64,000 nucleotides of DNA from positions 62,001 to 126,000 of the forward strand of contig NZ_BAEI01000087.1 of the NCBI RefSeq assembly GCF_000241325.1. Direction: 5' to 3'. The notes below the pieces were generated by a model. That model was not told the DNA's origin. It searched no databases and was given only the letters and a program-made list of their open reading frames with translations. The stretch is from Gordonia polyisoprenivorans NBRC 16320 = JCM 10675. Its GTDB lineage: Bacteria > Actinomycetota > Actinomycetes > Mycobacteriales > Mycobacteriaceae. Positions within the stretch are counted from its first letter, which is position 1. The number at the start of each line of letters is the position of its first letter. Shown here in pieces: positions 35,510 through 45,298 of this stretch. The position numbers and the translations under genes are program-made.

Positions 35510-36085
35510 CTATCTCCCGTCGTGACCGGCGAGCTCGCCGAGTCGGATCGGTTGGGCGATGGCCCGATTCTGCGGTGTGGCCGCGGGTGGGCCGGAGGCA
35601 CCCGCGCGGTCGGCGGCCCGCTCGCCGCAGATCGCGTCGACGTTGGCGCCGCAGAATCGTGCCTGGCATGGCCCGAGGCCGGCCCGAGTGTTCAGGCGTG
35701 TCGCGCGTGCCGACGCCTCGGCGCTGTGTGTACCACGCAGCTGCCCCAGGGTGGTGGCCTCGCACCGGCAGACGACGGTGGTGTCCTCCAGCCACGTCTG
35801 CCAGCCGTCAGGGATCGAGTGCGCGGTGGTAAGCCGTGTCGAGAAATGTTGTGCTGTTAGGCGTGCGCGCGACATATCTCGTCGATGGTGGATGGTCATA
35901 GCGTCTGGGACAGTTGTGCCAGTGCCAGTGCCCTTGTCGGACACGAGAACGTTACCCACGCCGTGCGCGGTCGTTCCGGCGCCGGGCGCGCCGCGATCGA
36001 TGACCTCCACACCGAGGCCGCGCCGGGCCAGCTCCCGGGTCAGAGCGCATCCGATGATGCCCGCACCGACGATGACAGCCTTCAT
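35510..36085 (-). pseudogene. FAD/[2Fe-2S] amino-acid dehydrogenase with large internal deletion
   Basis: A 191-codon frame joins two ends of a ~480-570-aa enzyme. Residues 1-50 are the FAD-binding start (MKAVIVGAGIIGCALTRELA, then GTTAHGVGNVLVSDKG). Residues about 100-165 are a BFD-like [2Fe-2S] domain with Cys 106, 108, 140 and 145 (VVCRCEATTLGQL, GLGPCQARFC). The whole substrate domain between them is gone, replaced by about 45 unrelated residues, so it cannot bind FAD productively. It overlaps the aldehyde dehydrogenase by ATGA. Together they suggest a lost D-hydroxyproline-type or related catabolic route. Confidence 0.8.
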
Positions 36086-37499
36086 GTGAAGGACTCCGGG
36101 TCGGCTCCCGCACCGGGACGCAGCTCCTGGGGGAGCAGTCCGGCGGGGAAGTTCTGGTAGGTGATCGGCCGCAGGAATCGCGCAATTGCCTTGGCGCCCA
36201 CCGAGGTCGTGTGGATGGCCGTGCTCGCCGGGTACGGGCCGCCGTGATGCTGTGCGTCGGTGACGGACACGCCCGTCGGCCACTGATTCCACAGCAGTCG
36301 GCCGGCCGTGCGAGCGAGAATGCCTATCAGTGACTGCATGTCGTCGCCGACGTCGGAGTCCTCGCCCTGTACCGTCGCGGTGAGCTGACCGGGCAGTGCG
36401 TCGGCAAGCGCCGTGAGTTCGGCGGCATCGGCGTAGGTCACGATGACCGACGACGGCCCGAAACACTCCTGCAGCAACGTCTCCGGGTCGTCGAGGACGT
36501 GTGCCGCGGTGGTGCGGTGCAGTTGCACGGCAGCGGTGAGGTCGTCGTCGCCGTCGACGGTGGCCAGGGTGCTCACACCGTCGAGTGCGGTGGCCTCGCC
36601 CACCGCGCGATCGAAGCCCGCGCGCATCGATGCGGTGAGCATCGGTGCCGGGGCGGGCAGAGTGGCCCGCTCGAGGGCGGCATGCGTCGCCGAGCCGTCG
36701 GGGACGATGAGAAGCCCTGGGCTGGTGCAGAACTGACCCATGCCGAGGGTGAACGACGCCACGTACTGCTCGGCGATCTCGGCGCCGCGTGCGCGGTCGG
36801 CGGCGGCGGTGACGAACACCGGGTTCACACTGCCCAGCTCGCCGAAGAACGGGATCGGGTCCGGACGCGACGACGCGATGTCGAACAGGGCGCGCCCACC
36901 GCGGGTGGAGCCGGTGAAGGTTGCCGCCCGTACCCGCGGATCGGTCAGCGCGGTGATTCCGGCGTCGACCCCGGAGATCGTGCCGAAGACGCCGTCGGGG
37001 GCGCCGGCGTCCTGCAGGGCGGACGTCATGAGGTCGCCGATGCGTACCGAGAGCCGCGGATGGCCGGGATGGATCTTGACCACCACCGGGCACCCCGCAG
37101 CCAGCGCCGAGGCCGTGTCTCCGCCCGGGACGCTGAATGCGAACGGGAAGTTGCCCGCCGCGAAGTTGAGGACAACACCCAGCGGTAGGTGCGTGCGGCG
37201 CAGATCGGGCCGCGGGGCGCCCATCGGCCAGTCGGGGTCGGCGTGATCGACGATCGGATCGAGGTGCCGGCCGGCGGCGACGTACTCGCCGAGATAGCGC
37301 AGTTGGAAGGTGGTGCGGACGAGTTCGCCGCGCAGGCGTCCGAGGGGTAGATGGGACTCCTCGGCGGCCAGGTCGATCAGTTCCTCGCCGTGTGCGTCGA
37401 GGACGTCGGCAACCTGCGTCAGGCCGCCACCGCCGCCTCGACCTGATCCGGGGTGGAATCGGTGATGTCGGTGCTTGTCGGGGTCAGTACGGGGTTCAT
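36082..37499 (-). pseudogene. Ketoglutarate-semialdehyde-type aldehyde dehydrogenase, frameshifted near its start
   Basis: NAD(P)-dependent aldehyde dehydrogenase. The 380-aa main frame has THLPLGVVLNFAAGNFPFAFSVPGGDTASALAAGCPVVVK, ATFTGSTRGGRALFD, catalytic Glu in PFFGELGSVNP and Cys in GQFCTSPG. The true N-terminus begins at ATG 37499 after GGAAGGA (MNPVLTPTSTDITDSTPDQV) but meets TGA at 37419-37421. The continuation VADVLDAHGEELIDLAAEES... lies in the other frame. Adding one base near 37420-37440 restores about 472 aa. With the adjacent deleted dehydrogenase, decay is plausible; a sequencing indel is the alternative. Confidence 0.8.
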
Positions 37500-37610
37500 C
37501 TGGAGTCCTTCCGGGTCAGGTCGGGTCGGGTGCGGCCGGGATCAGCGGTAGCGCCTGCCGAGTACAGCTTCAGTGTCCTTGATGATCAGCTGACGCAGCC
37601 GGAGGGAAAC

Positions 37611-39845
37611 CTATTCCGACCGTCGCTGGGCGTAGGCGCGGAGATTCTCCACCTGCGCGGCGTCCAGCGACGGGCGGACCCGGGTGCGGGCGTCGGCGAC
37701 GTCGTCGGCGGTGACCGTGGCGGCCTCGATGTTGCGGCGCATCGCCGAGAGTGCGGCCTCCCGCAGCAGAGCCGAGCAGTCGGCGGCCGAGTAGCCGTCG
37801 AGATCTGTTGCCAGCGACTCGATGTCGACGTCATCGGCGAGCGGGACGTTGCGTCCCGAGGTGCGCAGGATGTCGGCGCGTGCCTGTGCATCCGGTGGTG
37901 GGACGAATACCAGTCGCTCGAGCCGGCCCGGCCGCAGCAACGCCGGATCGATCAGATCCGGACGATTGGTGGCACCGAGGACGACGACGTCGGCCAGCGG
38001 TTCGACGCCGTCGAGTTCGGTGAGCAGCGCGGCGACCACGCGATCGGAGACCCCGGAATCCGACGACTGACCGCGCCGGGGCGCCAATGCGTCCACCTCG
38101 TCGAGGAAGATCAGGGAGGGCGCGGATTCCCGTGCGCGGTCGAACAAGTCGCGGACCGCACGCTCGGAGGCGCCGACCCACTTGTCCATCAGTTCGGCGC
38201 CCTTGACCGTGTGTACCGAGAGCCGACCCGACGCGGCCAACGCCCGTACCACGAAGGTCTTGCCGCAGCCGGGCGGTCCGTAGAGCAGCACCCCGCGCGG
38301 CGGATCGACACCGAGACGGGTGAACGTGTCGGGATGTTCGAGCGGCCACAGTACGGCCTCGGTGAGCGCCTGCCGGGTCTCGACCATGTCGCCGACGTCG
38401 TCGAGCGTGATCGATCCCAACGAGACCTCCGGCGACGTCGCACGCGACACCGGTCGGATCACCCCGACGGCGCCCCGCAGGTCCTCGGCGGTCAGTGCCG
38501 GTGAGGCCGTCGATCCGGCCGCGGTCACCCGGGCCGCAGCCCGCAGGGCCGCCTCCCGGGTCAGGGCCGCGAGATCACCGGCGACGAAACCAGGTGTCCG
38601 TGAGGCGATCTCGGAGAGCTGCAGGTCGCCCTCGGTGGGCACGCCGGTGAGAATGGCCGCGAGCAATCGGCCGCGCAGCGCCGCGTCGGGCAGCCCGATC
38701 GAGAGCTCCCGATCGCACAGTTGGGGATCGCGCAATCGGGTGTCGACCGCTGCCGGTTGTGTCGTGGTGGCGATCAGCGCGATCGTGCCAGGCTGATCAT
38801 CCTTGCCTGCCAACGCTTCTCGCAGGGTGTCGAGGAGGAGTGTGGAGACCGGTTCGGCCTCGGCGGGTAGCAGGGCGTCGACGTCGGTGATCAGCAGGAC
38901 CCCGCCGCCGGGACGCAGTGAGGATACGGCGTCGGTGACGGTGCGTAGTCGCGAATTCGCCTCGGTCGCACCGACGGTGGGGCCGTCGATCACGGCCAGC
39001 GGCCGCCCGTCCGCCACCGCGCGTACCAGCGTCGCCTTGCCCACCCCGGCCGGGCCGGTCAGCAACACTCCCAGGCGCGGGACCGCACCCAGGGTGCGCA
39101 ACACCTCGGGCTGATCGAGCGTGATCCGCAGCCACTCGGTCAGTTTCGCCACCTGATCGTCGACGCCGACGAGTTCGGCCACCGGCCGCACCGCGCCTGC
39201 GCCCCCGCCGACAGCGCTCGCCACCCCGCCGACAGCGCCCGTCCCAGCACCGACAGCGCCCGTCACCGCGCCGGCAGCGCTCGGCGCGGTGGTGTCGGTC
39301 CACATCACTGCGGTGTTGGGCTGCACGCTTACCGGTGCGCCGGGCTCGGTGGCGGTCACCGTGAGAAGCTGTGTGGTCCAGGTGATCCCGACGGATCGGG
39401 CAAGGGTGCGCACTGCCTCGCTGGCGGTCAGTTCGGGTCCGAGGTCGCGGGGGAGCAGGGAGACGGTGTCGCCCACCGACAGCACCTTGCCGAGTAGCGC
39501 GCGTCGCAGGGTCGGCGCGTCGACGCCCTGGCTGGCCAGCGCCGACCCGGTGACCGTCACCCGGGTGGCGGCCTGCACCTGCACCGGCTCGACGACCACC
39601 TGGGCGTTCTCGCGGACGCCGGTGTTGGAGAAGGAGATGTCGTCGAGCAGGATCGTGCCGGTCGATGAGTCCGCGGGGGCAGCGGCGACGACGGCGGCGC
39701 TCACGCGCGCACCGGTGATGCGTACCGCATCCCATTCGCGGAGTCCGAGTGCGGTGAGTGCCTCGGGGTGCACGCGCACGATGCCGCGGCGGGCGTCGCC
39801 GGCCGACGGGTTCAGGCGCGCGGTCAGCGTGAGTTGGGCGCTCAC
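37611..39845 (-). CDS. CDC48/p97-like AAA+ ATPase
   Basis: A 744-aa, two-ring AAA protein. N-domain about 1-185 (double-psi barrel type). Linker 188-219 is almost only Gly, Ala and Val. D1 has Walker A GPAGVGKA (264-271) and a Walker B of LLITDVDA in which the catalytic Glu of DE is Val. D2 is canonical, with GPPGCGKT (523-530), LIFLDEVDA and arginine finger LRPGRLERLVF. Hydrolysis is thus expected mainly in D2. GTG 39845 overlaps pssA. The order ATPase-pssA-psd-moeA matches Rv0435c-Rv0438c. Substrates unknown. Confidence 0.92.
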   Translation of the reverse strand: MSAQLTLTARLNPSAGDARRGIVRVHPEALTALGLREWDAVRITGARVSAAVVAAAPADSSTGTILLDDISFSNTGVRENAQVVVEPVQVQAATRVTVTGSALASQGVDAPTLRRALLGKVLSVGDTVSLLPRDLGPELTASEAVRTLARSVGITWTTQLLTVTATEPGAPVSVQPNTAVMWTDTTAPSAAGAVTGAVGAGTGAVGGVASAVGGGAGAVRPVAELVGVDDQVAKLTEWLRITLDQPEVLRTLGAVPRLGVLLTGPAGVGKATLVRAVADGRPLAVIDGPTVGATEANSRLRTVTDAVSSLRPGGGVLLITDVDALLPAEAEPVSTLLLDTLREALAGKDDQPGTIALIATTTQPAAVDTRLRDPQLCDRELSIGLPDAALRGRLLAAILTGVPTEGDLQLSEIASRTPGFVAGDLAALTREAALRAAARVTAAGSTASPALTAEDLRGAVGVIRPVSRATSPEVSLGSITLDDVGDMVETRQALTEAVLWPLEHPDTFTRLGVDPPRGVLLYGPPGCGKTFVVRALAASGRLSVHTVKGAELMDKWVGASERAVRDLFDRARESAPSLIFLDEVDALAPRRGQSSDSGVSDRVVAALLTELDGVEPLADVVVLGATNRPDLIDPALLRPGRLERLVFVPPPDAQARADILRTSGRNVPLADDVDIESLATDLDGYSAADCSALLREAALSAMRRNIEAATVTADDVADARTRVRPSLDAAQVENLRAYAQRRSE
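39208..39285. repeat. Repeat units inside the ATPase linker
   Basis: Four imperfect copies of a ~20-bp unit with core CCGACAGCGCC/T encode the Gly/Ala/Val linker of the CDC48-like ATPase on the other strand. A 17-bp stretch (39228-39244, GCCGACAGCGCCCGTCC) is identical to 62087-62103 in an intergenic repeat cluster. Confidence 0.7.
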
Positions 39846-40891
39846 GCGGTGGGGCTGTCGGCGTCGTCGGGATGGGGGGACGTGCCGTCCGCACGGGGGG
39901 TGCCAGTACCGGTGCCGACCGCGCCGGTGCCCGCGGGCCGGTGTAGCCCGAGGCGTGCCTGCGACTTCTTCATCGTCTGCCGACGCCGCGGAATGACGCG
40001 CCGTCCGGGCGTCTCGCGCGCCATGGCCCGTCGCTCCGCGCGACGTTCGCGCGGCGGCGCGTCCCAGTGCTCGGGGCGCGAGGCCACCCAGCGGCGGGAG
40101 CGCCAGGCGAACGGGATGTGCACGGCATAGCCCGCGATGCCGATGATCATCAGCACATACGGGAAGGTCACCAACAGCGCTGCACCGATGGCGACCAGGA
40201 TCAGCAGGACCGGCAGAGCGCGCGGCGACACCTTCGCTGCCTTCAACGACGCCGTCGGTACCCGGCTGGCCGCGAGGAACGCGACGATGAGCAGCCACGT
40301 GCACACCACCGGCAGCGACGTCCACCAGCCTGACCCGAACTGCTGCAACAGCCCGACGGGCAGCAGCGCGATGATCGCGGCGGCCGGTGCGGGCACGCCG
40401 ACGAAGAAGTCGCGGGTGTATGCGGGTGCGTCGTCGTCATCGAGGAGGGTGTTGAAGCGGGCCAGGCGCAGCACGATCGCGCAGGTGTAGACCAGGCCGA
40501 TCAGCCAGCCGATGTCGGCGTGCTCCATCAGGGTCAGATACACCAGGAAGGCCGGCACCACACCGAAATTGATGGCGTCGGCGAGTGAGTCGATCTCCGC
40601 GCCGATCTTGGTGGTGGCACCCATCAGGCGCGCCACCCGCCCGTCGATGCCGTCGAGTAGTGCGGCCGCGACGAGCAGGGCCAGTGCCGCATTGATGTTG
40701 TCGTTGGAGGCGAATCGGATCGCGGTCATGCCCGCGCAGATCGCGAGGATCGTCAGCGCCGACGGCACGAACATCCGGCCGGCCGACGCCTGACGGCGCA
40801 GCCGCGACTGCTCGGCCGGGGTGTGTGCGCGTCCGGCCACGCGCGCGGGCGTGCGGTGCGGGGTTCCCGGCCGGTCGGCGCGCGGACTCAT
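39842..40891 (-). CDS. pssA: CDP-diacylglycerol--serine O-phosphatidyltransferase
   Basis: Makes phosphatidylserine from CDP-diacylglycerol and serine. The 349-aa integral membrane protein carries the CDP-alcohol phosphotransferase motif in [28 protein letters not shown] (D-x2-DG-x2-AR-x8-G-x3-D-x3-D). A basic N-terminal tail precedes about seven helices, and a ~60-residue basic C-terminal tail ends the protein. ATG 40891 overlaps psd and the stop overlaps the ATPase, a tight cluster. Feeds psd directly. Confidence 0.94.
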   Translation of the reverse strand: MSPRADRPGTPHRTPARVAGRAHTPAEQSRLRRQASAGRMFVPSALTILAICAGMTAIRFASNDNINAALALLVAAALLDGIDGRVARLMGATTKIGAEIDSLADAINFGVVPAFLVYLTLMEHADIGWLIGLVYTCAIVLRLARFNTLLDDDDAPAYTRDFFVGVPAPAAAIIALLPVGLLQQFGSGWWTSLPVVCTWLLIVAFLAASRVPTASLKAAKVSPRALPVLLILVAIGAALLVTFPYVLMIIGIAGYAVHIPFAWRSRRWVASRPEHWDAPPRERRAERRAMARETPGRRVIPRRRQTMKKSQARLGLHRPAGTGAVGTGTGTPRADGTSPHPDDADSPTA

Positions 40892-41631
40892 CGGCCTGCC
40901 GCTGGATCGGCGCCCGGGCCGAGGACGGCGATCGTCGTCTCGGCCCCGATCGTGCGCTGCCCGAGCCGGACCTGCGGCGTGGTGCCGGGCGGCAGGTAGA
41001 CGTCCACCCGCGAGCCGAACCGGATGAGCCCGTAGGTGTCGCCGACCGACAGTGCGTCGCCGACCGTGGGATTGCACACGATTCGACGGGCGAGCAGCCC
41101 GGCGATCTGCACGACCGCGATGTCGGCGCCCGTCGCGGTGCGGATCGTCATGGTGGTGCGCTCGTTGACCTCGCTCGCGTCGGGGAGATCGGCCGACACG
41201 AACCGGCCGGGCGTGTGGGTCACCGAGGTCACCGTGCCGGCGATCGGCACGCGCTGCACGTGCACGTCGAACAGCGAGAGGAACACCGACACCCGGGGTC
41301 GCGGCGCGTCGCCGAGCCCGGACTCGGCGGGCGGCACGGCCTCGTCGAGAAGACTCACGGTCCCGTCGGCCGGGGCGGCCACCGCGAACGGATCGGTGGG
41401 CGCGACGCGGGCGGGATGCCGGAAGAAGGCCGCGCAGGCCCCGGCGGTCAGGACGGCCGGTGTCCGGATCCACCGGTGACGCCGACCGAGCACCGCGACG
41501 GCCGACGCCGCGGCGACAAAGGGGAGGCCCGCCGGATGGACCGGGGGTACGGTTTCGCGGGCCAGGGTGACCAGATGTGCCGGGGACAGTCCGTCTGGTG
41601 CGTCCTCACGCGGGCGCCTCGCCACAGTCAT
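40888..41631 (-). CDS. psd: Phosphatidylserine decarboxylase
   Basis: Pyruvoyl enzyme (247 aa) converting phosphatidylserine to phosphatidylethanolamine. The archaeal/actinobacterial short form shows [49 protein letters not shown] and the self-cleavage site [10 protein letters not shown], where Ser becomes the pyruvoyl group. ATG 41631 is preceded by GGAGAGGA. First gene of psd-pssA-ATPase; about 200 nt separate it from the divergent HNH gene. Confidence 0.94.
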   Translation of the reverse strand: MTVARRPREDAPDGLSPAHLVTLARETVPPVHPAGLPFVAAASAVAVLGRRHRWIRTPAVLTAGACAAFFRHPARVAPTDPFAVAAPADGTVSLLDEAVPPAESGLGDAPRPRVSVFLSLFDVHVQRVPIAGTVTSVTHTPGRFVSADLPDASEVNERTTMTIRTATGADIAVVQIAGLLARRIVCNPTVGDALSVGDTYGLIRFGSRVDVYLPPGTTPQVRLGQRTIGAETTIAVLGPGADPAAGR

Positions 41632-41831
41632 CCTCTCCGACGTCGTCCACGCGACCGATCGTCGCGCCCGTTCAGCTTAGAGCCCCGGGTGCCGGTGGCT
41701 CCACGTGCTGGGAGGCGGTGTGCATCGACGGCGGTTGTGCACAGCCGGTGAGGTCGGTGGCACATATCACCGAACGCATGTACAATAGATCAAGAGTTCG
41801 ACGTACGCGCTACGGACACCGGGGGGTGGCA

Positions 41832-43205
41832 ATGCTCGAGACGACCGACGATCTTCGCGAGTTCGCCTGTGCGCTCGTCGAGATGACGGCGGCGGCCACA
41901 CAGGCCGATGCGGTGGAGCGGATCACCTTCCTGGAAGAACTGAAGTCCGCCGCCGCGGCCGCCCAGGTGCGCGAGACCGCCCGACTCGACGAACTGCGCG
42001 CCGCCGATGAAACCGAACGCAATGTGCCCCAAGGTAAGAGGGGTAAGGGGTTGTCGGCCGAGGTCGGTCTGGCGCGCAAGGCGTCGGCGCAGCGAGGTGG
42101 CCAATTCCTCGGGTTCGCGCGGGCCCTGGCCACCGAGATGCCGCACACCTTGGGTGCGCTCGAGGACGGCGATCTGACCGAGTGGCGCGCGACCATCCTG
42201 GTCCGCGAAACCGCCTATCTGACACGAGAATCCCGCGAGGAGATCGATCGTGTCGTCGCCGGGGACCGGCAGGCTCTGCTGAGCATGGGGGACAGGGCGT
42301 TGACCGCGCGGGCCAAGGAGTTGGCCTACGAGCTCGAACCCCGCACCGTCGTCGACCGCAAGGCGAAAGCCGAGCGCGATCGTCGGGTGGCGGTGCGGCC
42401 CGCCCCGGATCTGATGGCGCAGGTGTCGGCGCTGGTGCCGATGGCACAGGGGGTGGCGGTGTTCGCCGCGCTCACACGCCACGCCGATGCAATTGCCGGG
42501 TCCGACGGACGCACGCGGGATCAGATCATGGCCGACACCCTCGTCGAGCGGGTCACCGGTCAGGCGTGCGCCACCGCGGTGCCGGTCGCGGTGAACCTGG
42601 TGATCTCGGCCGAGACGATGCTCGGCGGGGATGCGTCTGCGGAGATCCCCGGATTCGGGCCGATCCCCGCCGAGATGGCGCGGCAGCTCATAGCCGACGG
42701 CGTCGACCCCGACGGCGAGACCGCCTCGACGATCCGGCGACTGTACGTACGGCCCGCGGAAGGCACGCTGGTGGCCGCCGACGCGCGGTCGCGGTGCTTC
42801 CCCTCGAGCCTCGCGCACTTCGTCCGCATGCGCGACCGGCGGTGTCGGGTTCCGTTCTGCGATGCGCCGATCGCCGAGATCGATCACGCCCGACCGCACC
42901 GGCACGGTGGGGAGACCTCGCTCGCCAACGCCGACGGCACCTGCGTGGCGCACAACCGCGCCAAGGAGGCCGATGGTTGGACCTACACGCCCATCGACAC
43001 CGAATACGGGCACATCCTCGACGTCACGACGCCGACCGGCGCCTGGCATCGGAGCCGGGCGCCGCATCTGGTCGGCCGGCAGCCGCGTGCGTCGATGACC
43101 TCGACATGGCGAAAACCCAAACATCCCAATCGGTTACGCCCCGCCCGCCGACCACGCCGGTCACGTCAGCCGAACCACGTCCACCAGGTCGCCGGCCGCC
43201 AGTGA
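41832..43205 (+). CDS. DUF222/HNH endonuclease domain protein (13E12 type)
   Basis: A 457-aa protein of the family repeated in mycolata genomes (13E12 repeat proteins). A helical DUF222 N-terminus precedes a C-terminal HNH nuclease, CRVPFCDAPIAEIDHARPHRHGGETSLANADGTCVAHNRAKEADGW, with zinc Cys and the H-N-H residues present. ATG 41832 (or GTG 41826) follows GGGGGG. A TACAAT -10 hexamer at 41781-41786 supports transcription just upstream. Its 3' end overlaps convergent moeA by 45 nt. Biological role unclear; possibly element-borne. Confidence 0.9.
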   Translation: MLETTDDLREFACALVEMTAAATQADAVERITFLEELKSAAAAAQVRETARLDELRAADETERNVPQGKRGKGLSAEVGLARKASAQRGGQFLGFARALATEMPHTLGALEDGDLTEWRATILVRETAYLTRESREEIDRVVAGDRQALLSMGDRALTARAKELAYELEPRTVVDRKAKAERDRRVAVRPAPDLMAQVSALVPMAQGVAVFAALTRHADAIAGSDGRTRDQIMADTLVERVTGQACATAVPVAVNLVISAETMLGGDASAEIPGFGPIPAEMARQLIADGVDPDGETASTIRRLYVRPAEGTLVAADARSRCFPSSLAHFVRMRDRRCRVPFCDAPIAEIDHARPHRHGGETSLANADGTCVAHNRAKEADGWTYTPIDTEYGHILDVTTPTGAWHRSRAPHLVGRQPRASMTSTWRKPKHPNRLRPARRPRRSRQPNHVHQVAGRQ

Positions 43206-44402
43206 CACGGTCTCGGCGGGGATGTCGACCAGCGCGTCGGCGTGGGCGAGGTTGCTCAGATGGTGTGATGCCGGTGGCCCGACGGTCGTGACGGCCGGTC
43301 CGTCGGGGTGGCGGACGAAGACCGCACGCTGGAACTGACGTTTGCCCGCCGGTGAGGTCAGGGCGGTGGTCAGTTGTGCGCGCAGCCGTTGTCGGCGCAG
43401 ATGCTGGCCCATCGCGGCGCGCAGTGGGTCGCGGATGAACACCTCGAAGGACACCAGCGAACTCACCGGATTGCCGGGTAAGGTCACGATCGGCACGGAC
43501 CGTCCGGCCGGACCGCGATAATGCCCGCAGCCCTGGGGCATCCCCGGCTGCATCGCGACCTTCACGAATTCCACCCCGCCGGTCATGCCCAGCGCTTCCT
43601 TGACGACCTCGAAGGCGCCGGCACTGACCCCGCCGGAGGTGAGGATGAGGTCGGCGTCGGCGGCGATCTCGTCGAGGCGATGCAAGAACTGGGTCGTGTC
43701 GTCGGGGACGAAATGCACGTGCCTGGCCTCGGCGCCGGCCTCGATGGCCGCCGCGGTCAGCATGGCGCCGTTGGATTCGTAGATCTGTCCGTGCCGCAAC
43801 GGAATTCCCGGCGCCACCAGCTCGGAGCCGGTGGACAACACCGCCACCCGCATCGGCCGGAACACGCTCACCGTCGAGAACCCGAGCCCACACAGCAGCC
43901 CGATTTGCGCGGCACCGATACGGGTACCGGCCGGCAGCGCGGGCTGCCCGGCGACGATGTCGGAGCCCGCCGGGCGAATGTGCTTACCGGTCGGCACCGC
44001 GGTGGTAATGCCCACCTGCGTGCCCTCGACGGGTTCGGCGCCGCTGAACACGGCGGTGGTCAGTTCCACCGGCACCACCGCGTCGGCACCGGCCGGCATC
44101 GGTGCGCCGGTCATGATGCGGTGCGCAGTTCCCGGTGCCAGCGGCGGTGGGTCGACGCGGCCGGCCGGGATGTCGGCGTCGACGCGAAGGTGCACCGGCT
44201 GCGCCGGCGTGGCCGCGGCGACGTCAGCCGCGCGGACCGCGAAGCCGTCCATCGCGGAGTTGTCGAAGCCGGGTAACGAGATCGGGGCGACGACGTCGGC
44301 GGCGAGCACCCGACCCAGTGCGGCAGTGACGGGCATGATGACCGGCTCGGGCGGGCCGAACAGACTGGCGACGACCTGCTGGTGTTCGGTGACCGTACGC
44401 AT
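43161..44402 (-). CDS. moeA: Molybdopterin molybdenumtransferase MoeA
   Basis: Inserts molybdate into adenylylated molybdopterin. The 413-aa protein has all family blocks: LPGFDNSAMDGFAVR, IMTGAPMPAGADAVVPVE, VAVLSTGSELV, DLILTSGGVSAGAFEVVKEAL and TLPGNPVSSLVSFEVFIRD, then domain IV. ATG 44402 gives the normal N-terminus (MRTVTEHQQVV); the upstream open frame is not family-like. It is in the Rv0438c (moeA2) position after psd, though the HNH gene intervenes. Confidence 0.94.
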   Translation of the reverse strand: MRTVTEHQQVVASLFGPPEPVIMPVTAALGRVLAADVVAPISLPGFDNSAMDGFAVRAADVAAATPAQPVHLRVDADIPAGRVDPPPLAPGTAHRIMTGAPMPAGADAVVPVELTTAVFSGAEPVEGTQVGITTAVPTGKHIRPAGSDIVAGQPALPAGTRIGAAQIGLLCGLGFSTVSVFRPMRVAVLSTGSELVAPGIPLRHGQIYESNGAMLTAAAIEAGAEARHVHFVPDDTTQFLHRLDEIAADADLILTSGGVSAGAFEVVKEALGMTGGVEFVKVAMQPGMPQGCGHYRGPAGRSVPIVTLPGNPVSSLVSFEVFIRDPLRAAMGQHLRRQRLRAQLTTALTSPAGKRQFQRAVFVRHPDGPAVTTVGPPASHHLSNLAHADALVDIPAETVSLAAGDLVDVVRLT

Positions 44403-44482
44403 GGCCCCAGCATGCCATCGCCCCCACGGCGCGCACGCACCGCCGACGCGCAGGTTCTCCCCACACACCCTAGATTTGTAGG

Positions 44483-45280
44483 ATGACGCTCGGGTTGCTG
44501 ATGGACATCGACGGTGTGATGGTCACGTCGTGGAAGGCGCTGCCCGGCGCGGTCGAGGCGGTCCGCATCCTCGCCGATCGCGGCCTGCCGCGGATGTTCT
44601 TGACCAACACGACGTCCCGTTCGCGCGGTCAGATCGCCGACGCCCTCAACAGCTGCGGGTTCGAGGTGTCGGCCGAGGAAATCCTCACCGCCGCCAAACT
44701 CACCGCCGAATACCTCGCTCAGACCTATCCGGGCAAGAAGGCGTGGGTACTCAACGAGGGCCCGATCGCCGACGACATGACCGGCATCGCCCTCACCGAC
44801 GACCCGGCCCAGGCGCAGGTCGTGGTGCTCGGCGGCGCCGGACCGGTGTTCACCCATCGAGCGTTGTCGATCGTGCTCGAGTTGATGTTGGCCGGAGTGC
44901 CGGTGGTGGCGATGCACCGATCGATGATCTGGTCGACCGCCCAGGGACTGGCCATCGACACCGGCGTCTACCTCGAGGGCCTGGAGAAGGCGTCGGGTCG
45001 CAAGATCCGCGCCATCGGCAAACCGTCACCACTCGGCTTCCGTGCTGCAGTCGAGATGATGAATCTTGAGCCGACCCAGGTGGTGATGGTCGGCGACGAC
45101 ATGCACAACGACGTCCTCGGCGCGCAGGCGTCGGCGCTGATCGGGGTGCTCGTGCGGACCGGCAAGTTCCGCGAGGAGGCACTCGTCGCCCTGCAACGCG
45201 ACGAGTTCGGGCCGGTCCCCGACCACGTCATCGACTCGATCGCCGACCTGCCCGCCCTCATCGAGAAACTCGACGGCTGA
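44483..45280 (+). CDS. HAD-IIA family hydrolase (NagD/HDHD2-like)
   Basis: A 265-aa phosphatase. Motif I LLMDIDGVMV, motif II MFLTNTTS, the cap domain, then KPSPLGFRAAVEMM and motif IV VGDDMHNDVLGAQASALIGVLVRTGKF. The C-terminal VLVRTGK with DEFGPVPDHVIDSIADLP is typical of the HDHD2/LHPP branch. A TAGATT hexamer (44471-44476) 6 nt before ATG suggests a leaderless transcript. Divergent from moeA. Substrate not predictable. Confidence 0.9.
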   Translation: MTLGLLMDIDGVMVTSWKALPGAVEAVRILADRGLPRMFLTNTTSRSRGQIADALNSCGFEVSAEEILTAAKLTAEYLAQTYPGKKAWVLNEGPIADDMTGIALTDDPAQAQVVVLGGAGPVFTHRALSIVLELMLAGVPVVAMHRSMIWSTAQGLAIDTGVYLEGLEKASGRKIRAIGKPSPLGFRAAVEMMNLEPTQVVMVGDDMHNDVLGAQASALIGVLVRTGKFREEALVALQRDEFGPVPDHVIDSIADLPALIEKLDG

Positions 45281-45298
45281 GGGCGCTACTCAGCCCTC
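45279..45298. terminator. Small hairpin over two convergent stops
   Basis: GAGGGC and GCCCTC pair across an 8-nt loop, spanning the stop codons of the HAD gene and the SRPBCC gene. No T tract; a weak bidirectional terminator at best. Confidence 0.35.
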
